DNA from: Syncephalastrum monosporum B8922
Lineage: Eukaryota > Mucoromycota > Mucoromycetes > Mucorales > Syncephalastraceae
Length of the DNA stretch: 64,000 nucleotides
Direction of reading: 5' to 3'
Assembly (NCBI GenBank): GCA_000697355.1
Contig: JNEN01000841.1
Location: 272,792-336,791 of the forward strand
Shown: positions 11,976 to 23,431 of the stretch, piece after piece
Numbering within the stretch: the stretch's first letter is position 1
How the letters are laid out: every line of letters begins with the position of its first letter
Notes under the pieces: generated by a model
Database searches by the model: none
What the model was told of the DNA's origin: nothing
Seen by the model: only the letters and a program-made list of their open reading frames with translations
Program-made: the position numbers and the translations under genes

Positions 11976-12191
11976 TCACTGCTTGTCTTGACGTCGCTGG
12001 CGCTTCTTCTCTTCCCGAAGACCTTCATGGAGCTGATGCAACTGAGCAGACACGGTGTTGTTGGCAGCGTGAATGGCAACTCCTTCGTGGAGGAATTTTT
12101 GGAGGAACTGGGCAGCTTCACCGATGCTGATGTCCTTGCTGGACTCCACTTCCATATGCAACGGGACCGGTTCTAACTGTCGGCGGGACAT
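11976..12191 (-). CDS. Small conserved-looking protein, unrecognised (71 aa)
   Basis: A single open frame from ATG 12191 to TGA gives 71 aa. The composition is typical of a small helical protein: an acidic N-terminus, a central amphipathic stretch (IGEAAQFLQKFLHEG) and a lysine/arginine-rich tail (EEKKRQRRQDKQ) that could bind nucleic acid or serve in the nucleolus. It lies tail to tail with eL41. A T-rich stretch and promoter-like sequence precede the ATG. I do not recognise the family. The clean frame and codon choice favour a real gene, but an exon of a larger model is possible. Confidence 0.5.
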   Translation of the reverse strand: MSRRQLEPVPLHMEVESSKDISIGEAAQFLQKFLHEGVAIHAANNTVSAQLHQLHEGLREEKKRQRRQDKQ

Positions 12192-13433
12192 GGTCGAGTG
12201 ATGGCTTGAAACTGGGAAAAGAAGTGAAGCGAAAAATATCGGTCAACCTCCATGGATTGCAAGCCCCCGAACGATCTTCCTTTTTTTTTTTTTATCTCAC
12301 TCCGCAAGAAGGAAAAGATGTACCGAGCCATAGCGTAAACTAGTACTGGCTGTGTGGGCTATCACCATGGCACTTTTGTTGGAGAGGTTGCAAATATAAG
12401 AAAATCTGTATTTCATGCGGCGTCGCCATAGCAAAGGGGATCGTACGTTTACATTTGATTAGACAGGAAGGCAACTGATACGTTGTATTATTTTTTCGGA
12501 ATCAGAAGAGTCTTGAATAAACTATTCATTTACGACGTATGTACGGATGAGGTTCGAACTGTGGCATTATTGTACTGTATTGCAAGTAAGCTTGTCAAGA
12601 GTGGAAAGTGGATGCTATATATCCTGTACATAATTGTCGACTTGTCTATTAATAAGACGCAATTTATTGACATGCTGTCATATTAATCACACCTTCGTTA
12701 AGCAAAACACGATCACTACGCTACACGCTGGCGCCAACGTCTTGGGGGCATCTCTCGTATGCAAGCTCGAGGGATTGACCGTCGAAAGTCAGTGGAAGAA
12801 GTACTGGTGGGACCACCACAGACAGGTACATCGAAGAAGCTCATCCAAATTGTTTCCACCCAAGGAGCAAGCCCTTACTGCCTTGTTCAGGCGCCCCATT
12901 CTGCGCGAAAAAGTGGCGGACAGCCGCCCTGCCATGGGCATGAAAATGTCCACGGCATACAGGCTTTCCCAACGACACCGCCAAAAATCAACTACTTGAT
13001 CATCAGGTCGACCCCTTTAAATATAACGCGCTTTAGTGGCCGATGGCGACTTACATAAAGAATGAGAGAAGCTCGACAAGCCTATTCCGAGAAAAAGCGA
13101 AAAGACAAAGTGAACATATGTACATACAATGACAGAAATATGTCACTAATATGATTTCCGTGAAGATATATGTTGACGTAGCGTTTGCAGCCCCAGTGTA
13201 AGCAAAAGCGCTGACAGCGCGTCGAGAGTCAAAATCGGCCTCTCTTGTTTGCATGTATGGTGTTGATATCCAGACTATTTTGCGTGGCGTATGTAACGAC
13301 GCTCAGGTATTATCGAGGTGTGCCTGGTCGGCGCTATGTCAACCCAAGCGGAGGTCGCTGTTATAAAACGCGTGCAAGAGCAGAGCCGCAGTGGTTTGTG
13401 CAAAAGAAGGCACCTTCTCCCGTTAACCAAACT
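12192..13433. other. Intergenic, 1.24 kb
   Basis: Lies between the divergent small orphan and TOP3. Two overlapping open frames at 12634-13058 lack any family features and have poor codon use, so they are not called. The TOP3-proximal end holds a TATA box and an ACGCGT element, listed separately. Confidence 0.5.
13362..13373 (+). promoter_or_regulatory. TATA box with overlapping MCB-like ACGCGT upstream of TOP3
   Basis: TATAAAA at 13362-13368 runs straight into ACGCGT at 13368-13373, about 60-70 bp before the TOP3 ATG. ACGCGT is the core of the MluI cell-cycle box bound by MBF-type factors in ascomycete yeasts and is common before replication genes. Function here is inferred from position only. 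Confidence 0.4.
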
Positions 13434-15963
13434 ATGCGCATCCTGTGTGTGGCAGAAAAGAACAGCGCTGCCAAGGCCATTGCCGGTCTCCTGTCTTCGA
13501 ACAACTTCCGCGCGGTAATAGCTTCCCTCCTGGCGTATAGCAAGATGGACTCACTCGGGTAGACAACAGGAGCGATCGAACGCGGAATACATTATGAACT
13601 ACTCGTTTGACTACACTTTTGAGAATCGACCGTCGAGCATCGTCATGACCAGTGTACGAGGACACATTACGGATCACATCTTCCGTGCGCCCTACGACAA
13701 GTTTGCGGAAGGAGACCCGATTGATCTTTTTGACGCGCCTATTCACGTCGTGTCGTCCTATGTAAGTGGTGTCTTTTGCTGGAGTGCATTGCTCACACAA
13801 AGACAGCCTGATATAGATCGGAATCTACAAAACCTGGCTCGAGGCTGCGACATGCTCTTTATCTGGACGGATTGCGATCGCGAAGGCGAAGATATCGGTT
13901 GGGAGATTCTTGATGTCTGTCGCAAAGTCAAACCGGGCATGCGCGTCTGTCGTGCCCACTTCTCGGAAATGCAAGCCGCGTATGTGTCTCTACAAGGAAA
14001 GCTAGATGCTGATGAGAGACTGATCTCAAAGTAATATCCAGGGCCATCCATCGGGCTGCCCAGAACCCGGTTGAGCTCAACATGCAGCAAGTCCACGCCG
14101 TCGAACTCAGACGCGAATTGGACCTGCGCACAGGCTATGCTTTCTCGCGTTACCTGACCATGCATCTGCAACACGCCTTGCCCCATCTCTTCACAGGCCG
14201 CAACAAGCCTATCAGTTATGGTAAGCCCACCGTCATGCAACATCGGCACCGGCATTCACACACATATCCTGTATCAGGGAGCTGTCAATTTCCTACTCTT
14301 GGCTTCGTCGTGGATCGCTTCATGGAACGGAAAAATTTCGTACCTGAAAGTTTCTGGAAGATCCACATGTCCTATACCCCGCCCAATGCTCCTCCGTCCG
14401 AACAGGTCAAGGCCGAATTCAACTGGAAGCGCCAGCGCCTCTTTGACCGCTACATGTGTTTCGTGCTCTTCTCCACCTGCTACGAGAGCCCTGTCGCGAC
14501 CGTGACCAAGGTTGAACGCAAGCGCACCACCAAGAGGTAAGACAGCCATAGTGGCATCATGCAGGCTGGAGCCAATCTATTTGTCCCTTCTTCTAGGAAA
14601 CCGCTTCCTCTCACAACCGTCGAGATGCAGAAGTTGGCGACCCGTCTGCTGGGCATGTCAGGTTCCCGTGTCATGGAGGTAATAAAAAGAAAGGTGTGCA
14701 TTACCAGTCTTGTGGTTGTATTAAAGGCGTATAGGTCGCTGAAGATCTTTACCGCGCGGGTTTAATCAGCTATCCCAGAACGGAAACAGACCAATTCGAC
14801 AGACGCTTTCAATTTGAGCCTTTGATCCGGAAACACATTAATGATACCCGGTGGGGTGAGCATGCTCGAACGTAAGTGCTTCTTTGCATTGATTAGATGA
14901 AAAAAGAAAAGACTCATCCATTTGGCCATAGCCTGCTGGCGGGAGAGTTTGAACGACCCAGGAACGGCACCCACAATGACAAGGCTCATCCACCGATCCA
15001 CCCCACCGGCTACGATTTCAATGCGAATATGACGGCCGACCACCACAAGGTGTACGAGCTCGTTGCACGTCGTTTCCTGGGTGCATGTTGGAAGGATGCG
15101 GTCGGATACGAGACCGTTGTGGACTGTCAGATCGCGGAAGAGGAGTTTGATACCAAGGGCCTAATCATTGTCGACCGCAACTACCTTAATGTATATACTT
15201 ACGATAACTGGCGTGGCAATCAGATCCCTGAATTCCAGGAAAATGACCAGTTTGTGCCTTCCGAGCTCGAGATGAAAGAGGGTCAGACCGAAGCGCCTAA
15301 GCTACTCACCGAATATGACCTCATTTCCTTGATGGAAAAAAATGAGATCGGCACCGACGCCACCATTGCTGACCATATCCAGAAGATCCTGGATCGACTT
15401 TACAGCTACAAGGACGGCCAGTACTTTTACCCGAGCACGTTGGGCGTCGGCCTTGTGCTCGGATTCGGCGAGATTGGTTTTGAAGAGAGTTTGAGCAAAC
15501 CCTTTTTGCGACGAAAGGTACGGAGAAAAAACAAAAAGATGAGCCCTTGTACTGAAATATTTTCACCGTGGGAGATTAGATGGAGGCGGAACTCAAAGAC
15601 ATTTGTGACGGACTGGCTCAGAAGGAGGATGTTCTGCGTGCCAACGTGGATCGCTACCGTGAAATGTATATCAAGACCGTGCGGCAGTTCAACCAGGTGA
15701 TCAACTCGATGCAGCAGTACTATCGCCCCCGCGAGGATGAAGAGAATATAAGAAATGCGCTTGCTGCTGCGCCTGCGAACCGCGGCGGACGCGGAGGAAT
15801 GAATGGGGCGAATGGCACGGCTGGACGTGGTGGCGGCCGAGGCGGGCGTGGCGGCAGTCGTGGAAACAGCACTAGCAGCAGTAGAGGGTCGACACGCGGG
15901 CGCGGTGGCACACGGGGCCGTGGGCGAGGCCGTGGACGAGGCCGAGGTCAGAGCGAAACATAG
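13434..15963 (+). CDS. TOP3: DNA topoisomerase III with C-terminal RGG tail
   Basis: Type IA topoisomerase that relaxes negatively supercoiled DNA and acts with a RecQ helicase to dissolve recombination intermediates. Nine exons: 13434-13514, 13570-13761, 13807-13979, 14042-14220, 14278-14536, 14597-14678, 14735-14871, 14932-15517 and 15580-15963, giving 690 aa. TOPRIM residues are visible: VAEKN at about 6-10 and WTDCDREGE at about 111-118. The catalytic tyrosine lies in LISYPRTETD at about residue 335. The core resembles Top3-alpha and yeast Top3. No C-terminal zinc fingers are present. Instead the last roughly 70 residues are a Gly/Arg-rich tail (RGGRGG, GRGRGRG units), a feature best known from Top3-beta. 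Confidence 0.95.
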
Positions 15964-16278
15964 AACCCCTATGGAAGGAAACAAGAAAAAAGAAGTAGGC
16001 GAAAGTAAGAAAAACTTGTAAATAGCGACTGTCTGCATAATTTTTTTTTTCTACTACTTTTACACTTGCTCAATAAAAATGAGCAAATCGCCGATTTTGG
16101 AAATCGGTGTTTCCAAAGACGTGTCCGCAAGTCGCATGACACCAGTTTGCAGTTGCAGTTGCAGTTTGTGTGTGTATTGTCTCCTTACCCCATTCAAGTC
16201 CTGTTTTTTTATTCTACTTTTTGTCTTCTTTATTTCTACCAGAGCTACTCTCTTACTCTCTCTCTCTTTGCTGCGGAA
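15964..16278. promoter_or_regulatory. TOP3 to ATG2 gap with pyrimidine-rich leader
   Basis: A 315-bp gap between two genes on the same strand. The last 100 bp before the ATG2 start are T/C-rich on the plus strand and end in a (TC)n run at 16255-16268. No TATA box is clear. Confidence 0.4.
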
Positions 16279-19200
16279 ATGAAGGCGTGGGATTTCATTC
16301 CGTCGGCATGGTCTAATTTTGCCCTGCCTACGAACATACAGAAGAGGCTGTACAAGTTCCTGCTGCGCAAGGCCATAGGACAGTTCCTCGCCAACGAGCT
16401 CGATCTCGAAAACTTTGACATTGAGCTTGTCAATGGCTCAGTAGAACTACGTGAACTCGACTTAAACCTCCATGTACGACACCCGCTTTAGATTGTGCAT
16501 CGCTTGTTTAACGCTTTCAACAGACACTGAACGAACTGCTCGTCGACACCCCGTTTGTTATCGAACAGGGTCGTGTAGCAAGTATCCATGCGACGTTGCC
16601 CTGGTCGAGTTTCTGGAGCGGCGACATATCATTAAAGGTCCAGGGCCTGCAGGTCACTCTCCGGCCCCTAGAAAAGACAGATCGACGACGTAAGCTGCTT
16701 TCATGCAATTCTGTGCTTGCTGTATTCATTCTTCGTTTTGTATCTACATACATGAACGACAGCACGACCCAGACAAGACGACGACTCGCCCATCTTGTCG
16801 TCCTCGCTGCACTTTGCGGATGATTTTCTAAAGAGCGAGATGGATGACGAGCAGGACGAGCTGATAGACTCGATCCAGCAGTCGATCCACTCGTCGACGC
16901 TTAACAGCAATAACAACAACAGCGCTGACATTGATCTCGACACAGATGGCCTCCAGGTGCTGACCCGAGTCATTGATAAAATGCTCGCCAAGATCAAAGT
17001 CGATGTCGTCGATACCCTGATACGAATAAGTCATACATCAGCTGCTGTGCCCCCGTTGGCAGGTGATCATCGACCCTTCGCAGAAGACACAGAGTATTAC
17101 CTCGACATACAGATCCCCAAAGTGTCCTACTTTGACGAGACGCCCGGCTTCAACCCATCCAACACGTCCAATACATCTACAGCAACATCCTCACCGTCAC
17201 CATCAGCAACGACAGCAACCGCAGCATCAGCATCAACATCAGCAACCCTGTCTGAATCAAGCGTCCTGTTGCCCCCCAATGCCAACGAGACCATCAAGAT
17301 CATCACCGTCGCTTCACCCACCGTCTGGCTACGCTCCAGCCAGAACATGCGCTCATCTCTTTATACCCACCCCACCCAGAGTGAGACCACCTTGCAGGAC
17401 GAGTCAGACGATGACAATGATTTGAGTCAAACCGAGTTCTACGAAGCTGAGGAGGGCGACTCGACCTTGTTCAGAAGCACCACGAGCTCGACCTACAAAC
17501 GACGGATGAGCGGCTCCATCCCCCCACGCGCCTTTCCCCGCCGGCCGTATCCGACCTCGGCGAGCTTCGTCAGCCACCACAAGCCCTACGAAGCCCTGCT
17601 GTTGACCACCCTCGATGGCGAGAATTGGCTCCGTATGCGTTTGCGTCCCTCCTTTCCCTTTGATTTAGGCGAGCCGTCTGACCAGCCCGCCGTGCGCCAG
17701 GTGGAGTGCATGCTCAGCCATGTGCGCGCCATCATCACGCCGCGCCAGACCGCCTTCTTGTACGATCTGCTCCAAAAGCTGATGGATGCACCCGAAAGTC
17801 AAAGGCCGACGCCGACAACCAGTCAGGACAGGCCCTCGCCCCCAGTGCCTGACATGGACTCGCCTGTACAGCGCTCCTCGAGGCCCATACGGCCGCCCCA
17901 CCTCGAAGGCACGTACCGCTCCAGCTCGCCTGCACCGCCCGCCCCATCGACGCCTGGCCTCAAGGTCAAGGTTCAGCTCACCCGGATCGACGCGTTTGTT
18001 TTCTATGCCGAGCCGCAGCCCACACTGGCACGCACACTCGCGGGCCCTGTGCGCGACTACACGGACACGAGCCACTTACGCGTCACGCTTGACAATGTCA
18101 TTTTGCGCCACTTGCTGTATCAAAACAGCCGACCCGACAAGACCAAGGCACGGCAGAACCGGCGGCCATCCATCCAGAGCCCACGTCACGACACGCAGCC
18201 GTCTGCGAATGCAAAGCAGGCCTTGCTCTCCACCTTGGACGTCCGGATATCCGACTTTGCCATCGACGAGCTCGTCACCCAACCCACCAACCACCGTCAA
18301 AAAGCGACGGAAAAGGCGTTTCAAATGGAATATGGGTGCTATCTCCCCGTGCTTGAGTTCGACGACGCGATCCGCACTACCTACAGCGGCAACCCGACTT
18401 TCCCGTCCATGGCTGAGACCTATCGGCGTCCCCAGAAGAAGTCGCGGATGGCTGAGAGACATTTGGCGGTGCGCCTTCGTGTCGAGAAGAAGCGGACACA
18501 TGAAGTGGACCGCTTTGCGCAAGGTGAGTCGGGCATGATGAAAATAGAACAGTAGGACTGATGGGCTTCGTGATGTCATGTAGCGACGTACCTAGATCAG
18601 GATACACTGGTTGAAGTTTTGCCATTTAAACTACATGTCGATCCGCGCATCGTCGATCGCCTTGAGAACTATGTCTACGACGTGATGTATGTTCAGCGCC
18701 AACAGCACGTCGCAGAGCAAAACGAAGACCCAAGGTAATAAGAGGAAAGGAAAAAAAAGTCCAATCAATGCAAAATCTTGACCCTTTATTTCTTACTTCC
18801 CCCCCCGCCCCTGAACCAGCGCATCGAGCAACTCGTTTGGTCAGCGCATCTATGACGACCTAAGCCGCACCTCGGGCGAGCTTCAATGCCGCAAAAAGGC
18901 ATCCGTGCGCTGCGCCATGATTCGTATTATTGTGTACGCGCCCGACATGAGCCAAGTCAGCACCCAGACCGAGTTTAATGACTATATCCATGCCGACATG
19001 CTGAGCGTGGATGTGAAGAAGCTCGATGTTCACTGGAAAGCATCCGAGGAGTCACGGGACGACGACGAGCTGCTCTCAGCGCACAGCGCGACTTACAGCA
19101 GCGATTTCCGCAAAGACACGCCGTTGCGCCTCCATGCGGAGTGTAAGACGATCCATGTCTTTCTCAAGTTTGCACACGGTAAATAAAAGAAAGAAAAAAG

Positions 19201-22200
19201 CGAAAATCCATGTCCCTTTTATAGGCCGCTAACAGAAACGCAGAGCATCTGGCACGGTGCTGGTTCACAGCCGGACCATCCAACGGCGTCTCAGAGCACC
19301 CACCTTTCAGCGCAGTGCGCGAGTCACCCAATTTTGAAATCACGCTGCGTGGATCGACGCAAAGCAAGCCCGTGACCGGTCGACCAGGTTACTTTGGTGC
19401 AGGCTCCGAGATACCTTCCAAGCTCTTTGAACACCTTGCGCGCAACGCGTCCTTCACGGTCGACCAAAAAATGCACGTCCCGATGGAGGACCAGGCCGAG
19501 TCCGCCATGATGTTCAAGCAACGCACGGTGGAGACTTCGGTAAGTTCTGCAAGTGTCGATCTCAGGTAGTCCAGTAGCTAACTCAGTCATGTCTGTACCG
19601 TGTTAGCTTTTCGTGGTGAACTGTCACTTTCCAGTCACCCAGCTCAATCTCACCAAGCCGGTCTGGGACACGTTCCAAGTCGTGCAGAACGACCTTGTGT
19701 TGTGGCAACCCCGGTTCTTGTCCAAGCTCCAGCAAGACGAACCGGCCGTCTCACCCGTGGCACCAGAGGAGATGGAATTTTCGAGTGGGTTTGGCACGTC
19801 CCCCTCCTTGCTTGCCTCGAGTGTTCTCAGCCAGAGCCAGGAGCGCTTGAACCCCCCATCACGCGTTCCTAGCTTGCTCTCTCTCGTGGCTGTCATGAGT
19901 GAAGGTGAACGAACACGCACTGTGATGTATTCTGCTAATGCGGTTTTTCAACAGCGATCTGGCACTTGCACTACGAAGACGGAACCACAAAGGAGACGTA
20001 CAAACTCAAGATGACGGATTTTCGCTATTTTACGGTGGTTAAACATTTGGGCATGGTAAGCGGATCGCTCATGTATTTTCCTCTGTTTCTTTCTGACGTG
20101 CAGCCCCACCACCCCCCAACCCCAGGATGAAAACATAACGACACTGGACATTGATGATCTCACCCTGGACCGCATATACCCCGACCAAGTCCCCATTGTG
20201 TCAAGAACCGTACCTAAAAACTTCAATGTAAGTCCAGAGAAAACGGGCGGATACTTGTGGTTGACTCGATTGCTTTCTTTCAGTCCAAAAGCGATACATC
20301 CATGGTTTCTTTGTTTGCGCGACTGTCCATGTACCCATCTATGAATAAGCAGAACAAGGTGACGAGCGTGGTGGTCTGCAATCTATGCTGGAAATTTGGC
20401 ATGGATTTTGACTACATCGAGCACCTGCTTCAGTTCCAAAAAGTGCCCGACGATGTACGTTCGCGCATGACATCGTACCTCGTTGACTCACCTCTTTGAT
20501 AGATGGTCTACATTGATCCCCCGACGCAATATAACAAGATCTTTGCCCATGTGCTGGACACATCCGTCGACTACAAGCCGATTCACCTCCCGTCGCGGTG
20601 CGTCGTTGCGGTCGATAATATCGAGGTCGTGACCGAGGTGATTTCGAGCGGGCAACCCCTGATCGACGTCAAGACGTATGTGCAGAGCATCAACGTGTAT
20701 CTCGTCGATGACGTGGCTGACCTGGACGTGTTCGACGGTGAGCAATGCGAGCCGCCGATTGACGCCCGGCGGTACTGGGCCACACTTGGGCTGCCATGTG
20801 TTTTAACCGTGCAGAGCTTCGAGGCTCGCATCAAGGCTAAATTGCAACCAGACTTGGCGGTGCCTGACCTAGATGTGGCCATCCTGAATAACATCGTCAC
20901 CCTGGAGGGATGCGCGGACGCGTTCCAGTCCCTGGTCAACCTGCTCACCTACGTTGCGAATCGGGGCGATGTCCCGATGGAGACCATCCGTGCCCAGAAG
21001 AAGGCAGAACGCCAAACGAGAAAACCCAAGCGACCGAGCCAGCCCATCGTGTCGCCGGCCCACCCCGAAAAGACAGACATGCTCGCCAGCCTCGACCCAG
21101 ACGCGTTTCGGCGATGGTCAAACGCACCGTCCGCGCCTCCACCCACCGATCTAAGCTATGTAGAGGAGTACTATACCACAACAACCACCTCCGCATCTGA
21201 CCGTCGACCGCCCAAGCCGCGCCGCAAACACGCGTCGGCGCGTGGCAAGGAGGACATGGTCCGGGTCCTGACCCACGAGGAAGGGCTGACGATCGTCGAG
21301 GACTTTTACAACGTGCAAAAGGACGCGCCCAAGCCGGCCAAGGCGGTCGTCGATGCCGCACGGGCGCTGATCAAGCTGCACGTGCGCGATTTTGACGTGG
21401 TGTGGAAACTGCATGACGGACTGGACGCGCGCTACCTGCAGGCGGGGGAACGTGGCGACCGCGCGCGTACGTCCCAGCCCGGCTCGGTGGGCAGCTACAC
21501 AAGCACGCTGTATGGTGAAGCCATGTCGCGCGCCAGCAGTCTCGATACCAACGCGACGAGCTCACCCGTCGAGCGCGGGTACGTGAACCCGTCCCCTACC
21601 TTTTCACACTCGCCCGAATTCCTGGAAGGCTCTCCCGGCGACCCTTACGTGGACATCCGTCGGCCGCGCTCGCTCCCGCGGCGACGCCGCTCGGAGCGCT
21701 TCCAGCGGTCGTCTATGCCTGACATCGAGCTGCGTGCGGAGGGCGTCTCGGTCGATTTCCACTGGATGCCAGCTGCAGATCCCACAGGACTGCATCTCGT
21801 GTTTGCTGTGCGCGACTTGGAGGTGATTGATAATGTGCGCACGTCGTCGTGGCACAAGTTCCTGGGTTACATGCGGCCAGATGCTAACGCGCCCCCGCGC
21901 GAGCGCGGCTCGAGCATGCTCCATGTTGAAGTCACAGGCGTGCGCCCGATCATGGAGGACCTTACGATGGAGTACCGCGTCAAACTCAAGCTCCTGCCGT
22001 TGCGGCTGTATGTCGATCAGGATGCGCTGACATTCTTGGTGCGCTACTTTACGTTCGACAAACAAAAGCTGCGATCGACGGCGGCGGCCAACACGGCGAT
22101 CCAGACCTGGGGCGAAAAGGACGAAGGGGACCCACAGGAGGTGGAAGAGCAGGAAGAGGAGAATGGCGAGATTTTCTTTCGTAAGTCGCAGAGCAGAAAG

Positions 22201-23136
22201 GACAGTCAAAGGAAGATGACTCATTGGACTTGACAGAACATGTGGAAATCCAGCCGATCGTGCTCAAGATCGATTACAAACCAAAGTATCTCAATTACGG
22301 TAACCTCAAGGAAGGCCAGTTCGCCGAGCTTGTCAACTTGTTCCACCTCGACGGGGCCGACATCCAGCTCAGCCAAGTGCGCCTGACAGGCATCAATGGT
22401 CTCACCAAGCTCGGCGACCGGCTCAACCAGGAGTGGCTGCCGCACATCATGAACACCCAGGTGCCCCACATGGTCTCGGGCGTCTCTCCTATCCGATCCA
22501 TCGTCAATGTCGGCAGCGGCGTCGCCGACCTCGTCCTTCTCCCCATCCAGCAATACCGCAAGGATGGGCGCGTCATCCGCGGCATCCAGCGCGGCACGCA
22601 GTCGTTTGCGCGCGCGACTGCCATGGAGGCCATCAAGCTCTCGGCGCGCTTTGCTTCGGGGGCGCAGGTCATTCTCGAGCATGCGGATGACTTCTTTTCG
22701 TCGAACGTCACCGTCCAGGAGGATAACCAGCAACACAGCAAGTTTGCCAACCAACCTTCGGATTTGTCACAGGGTCTCCAGATCGCCTACCAGAGTTTGA
22801 CGAGGAACTTGGGCTCGGCAGCGCATACCATCTTTGCCGTCCCTACCGAGATTGTGAGAGAGGAGGAGGAATCGATGCCCTCCACCTCGTCGTCGTCGTC
22901 AGCATCCGATCACAAGGCCGTCATCCGGGCCGTCCCCGTCGCGGTGATCAAGCCCATGATTGGCCTGACGGGCGCGTTTCAGAGTATCATGGTCGGGTTG
23001 CGGAATACCATTGATCCTGTCATGCGGTTACAAAGTGAAGACGTAAGTAGCCATTCAACACGTGCTTGCATGAATTGACGTGATGCTCACTGTTTTACTC
23101 TTTTTCCAGAAATACAAGAACAAGCAAAAGTCTTAA
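16279..23136 (+). CDS. ATG2: Autophagy-related lipid-transfer protein ATG2
   Basis: A rod-shaped bridge-like protein that moves phospholipid from the ER to the growing phagophore, working with ATG9 and ATG18. Thirteen exons: 16279-16473, 16524-16689, 16763-18523, 18584-18734, 18820-19178, 19244-19539, 19607-19904, 19955-20055, 20126-20227, 20284-20454, 20503-22180, 22237-23042 and 23110-23136. The product is 2036 aa, within the family range. Residues 1-65 are a chorein-N segment (QKRLYKFLLRKAIGQFL, then LDLENFDIELVNGSVEL). The C-terminal ATG2 region contains VSGVSPIRSIVNVGSGVADL and a final amphipathic part with RNTIDPVMRLQ. Two long Ser/Pro-rich insertions, at about residues 250-430 and 1250-1450, look disordered. 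The last exon codes only eight residues. Confidence 0.95.
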
Positions 23137-23431
23137 AACTTCTACTGTATAGTTTCTGTGTACTATTTAATAGCTCTTTTATTGTAAGAGACCCGATCTA
23201 TCCCCATTTTAACGCAGTACGTACATTCACGCCATCCCTTTCACACCGACACCTCGTTTCTGCACACACACACACACACACACACAAAGAGACAAAACAT
23301 GCTCCAACAAAAATAGTATACTTGAATGTCAATTGCAATGCATTCTTAAAAAATGAACATGTAAAACTTCTTATATTACATAAAGTTGGATGAGATCAGC
23401 TACATTGGGGGTTGGCGGGTGGATATCATGT
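23137..23431. other. Convergent 3' flanks of ATG2 and ProRS with a (CA)12 run
   Basis: A 295-bp gap between the tail-to-tail genes ATG2 and prolyl-tRNA synthetase. A perfect CA dinucleotide run occupies 23263-23286. AT-rich termination sequence lies on both sides. Confidence 0.6.

Noticed and set aside
12634..13058. Overlapping plus-strand open frames of 99-121 codons
   Set aside because: No family resemblance, no plausible splice partners, and composition unlike the neighbouring genes. Probably random frames in the TOP3 upstream region.
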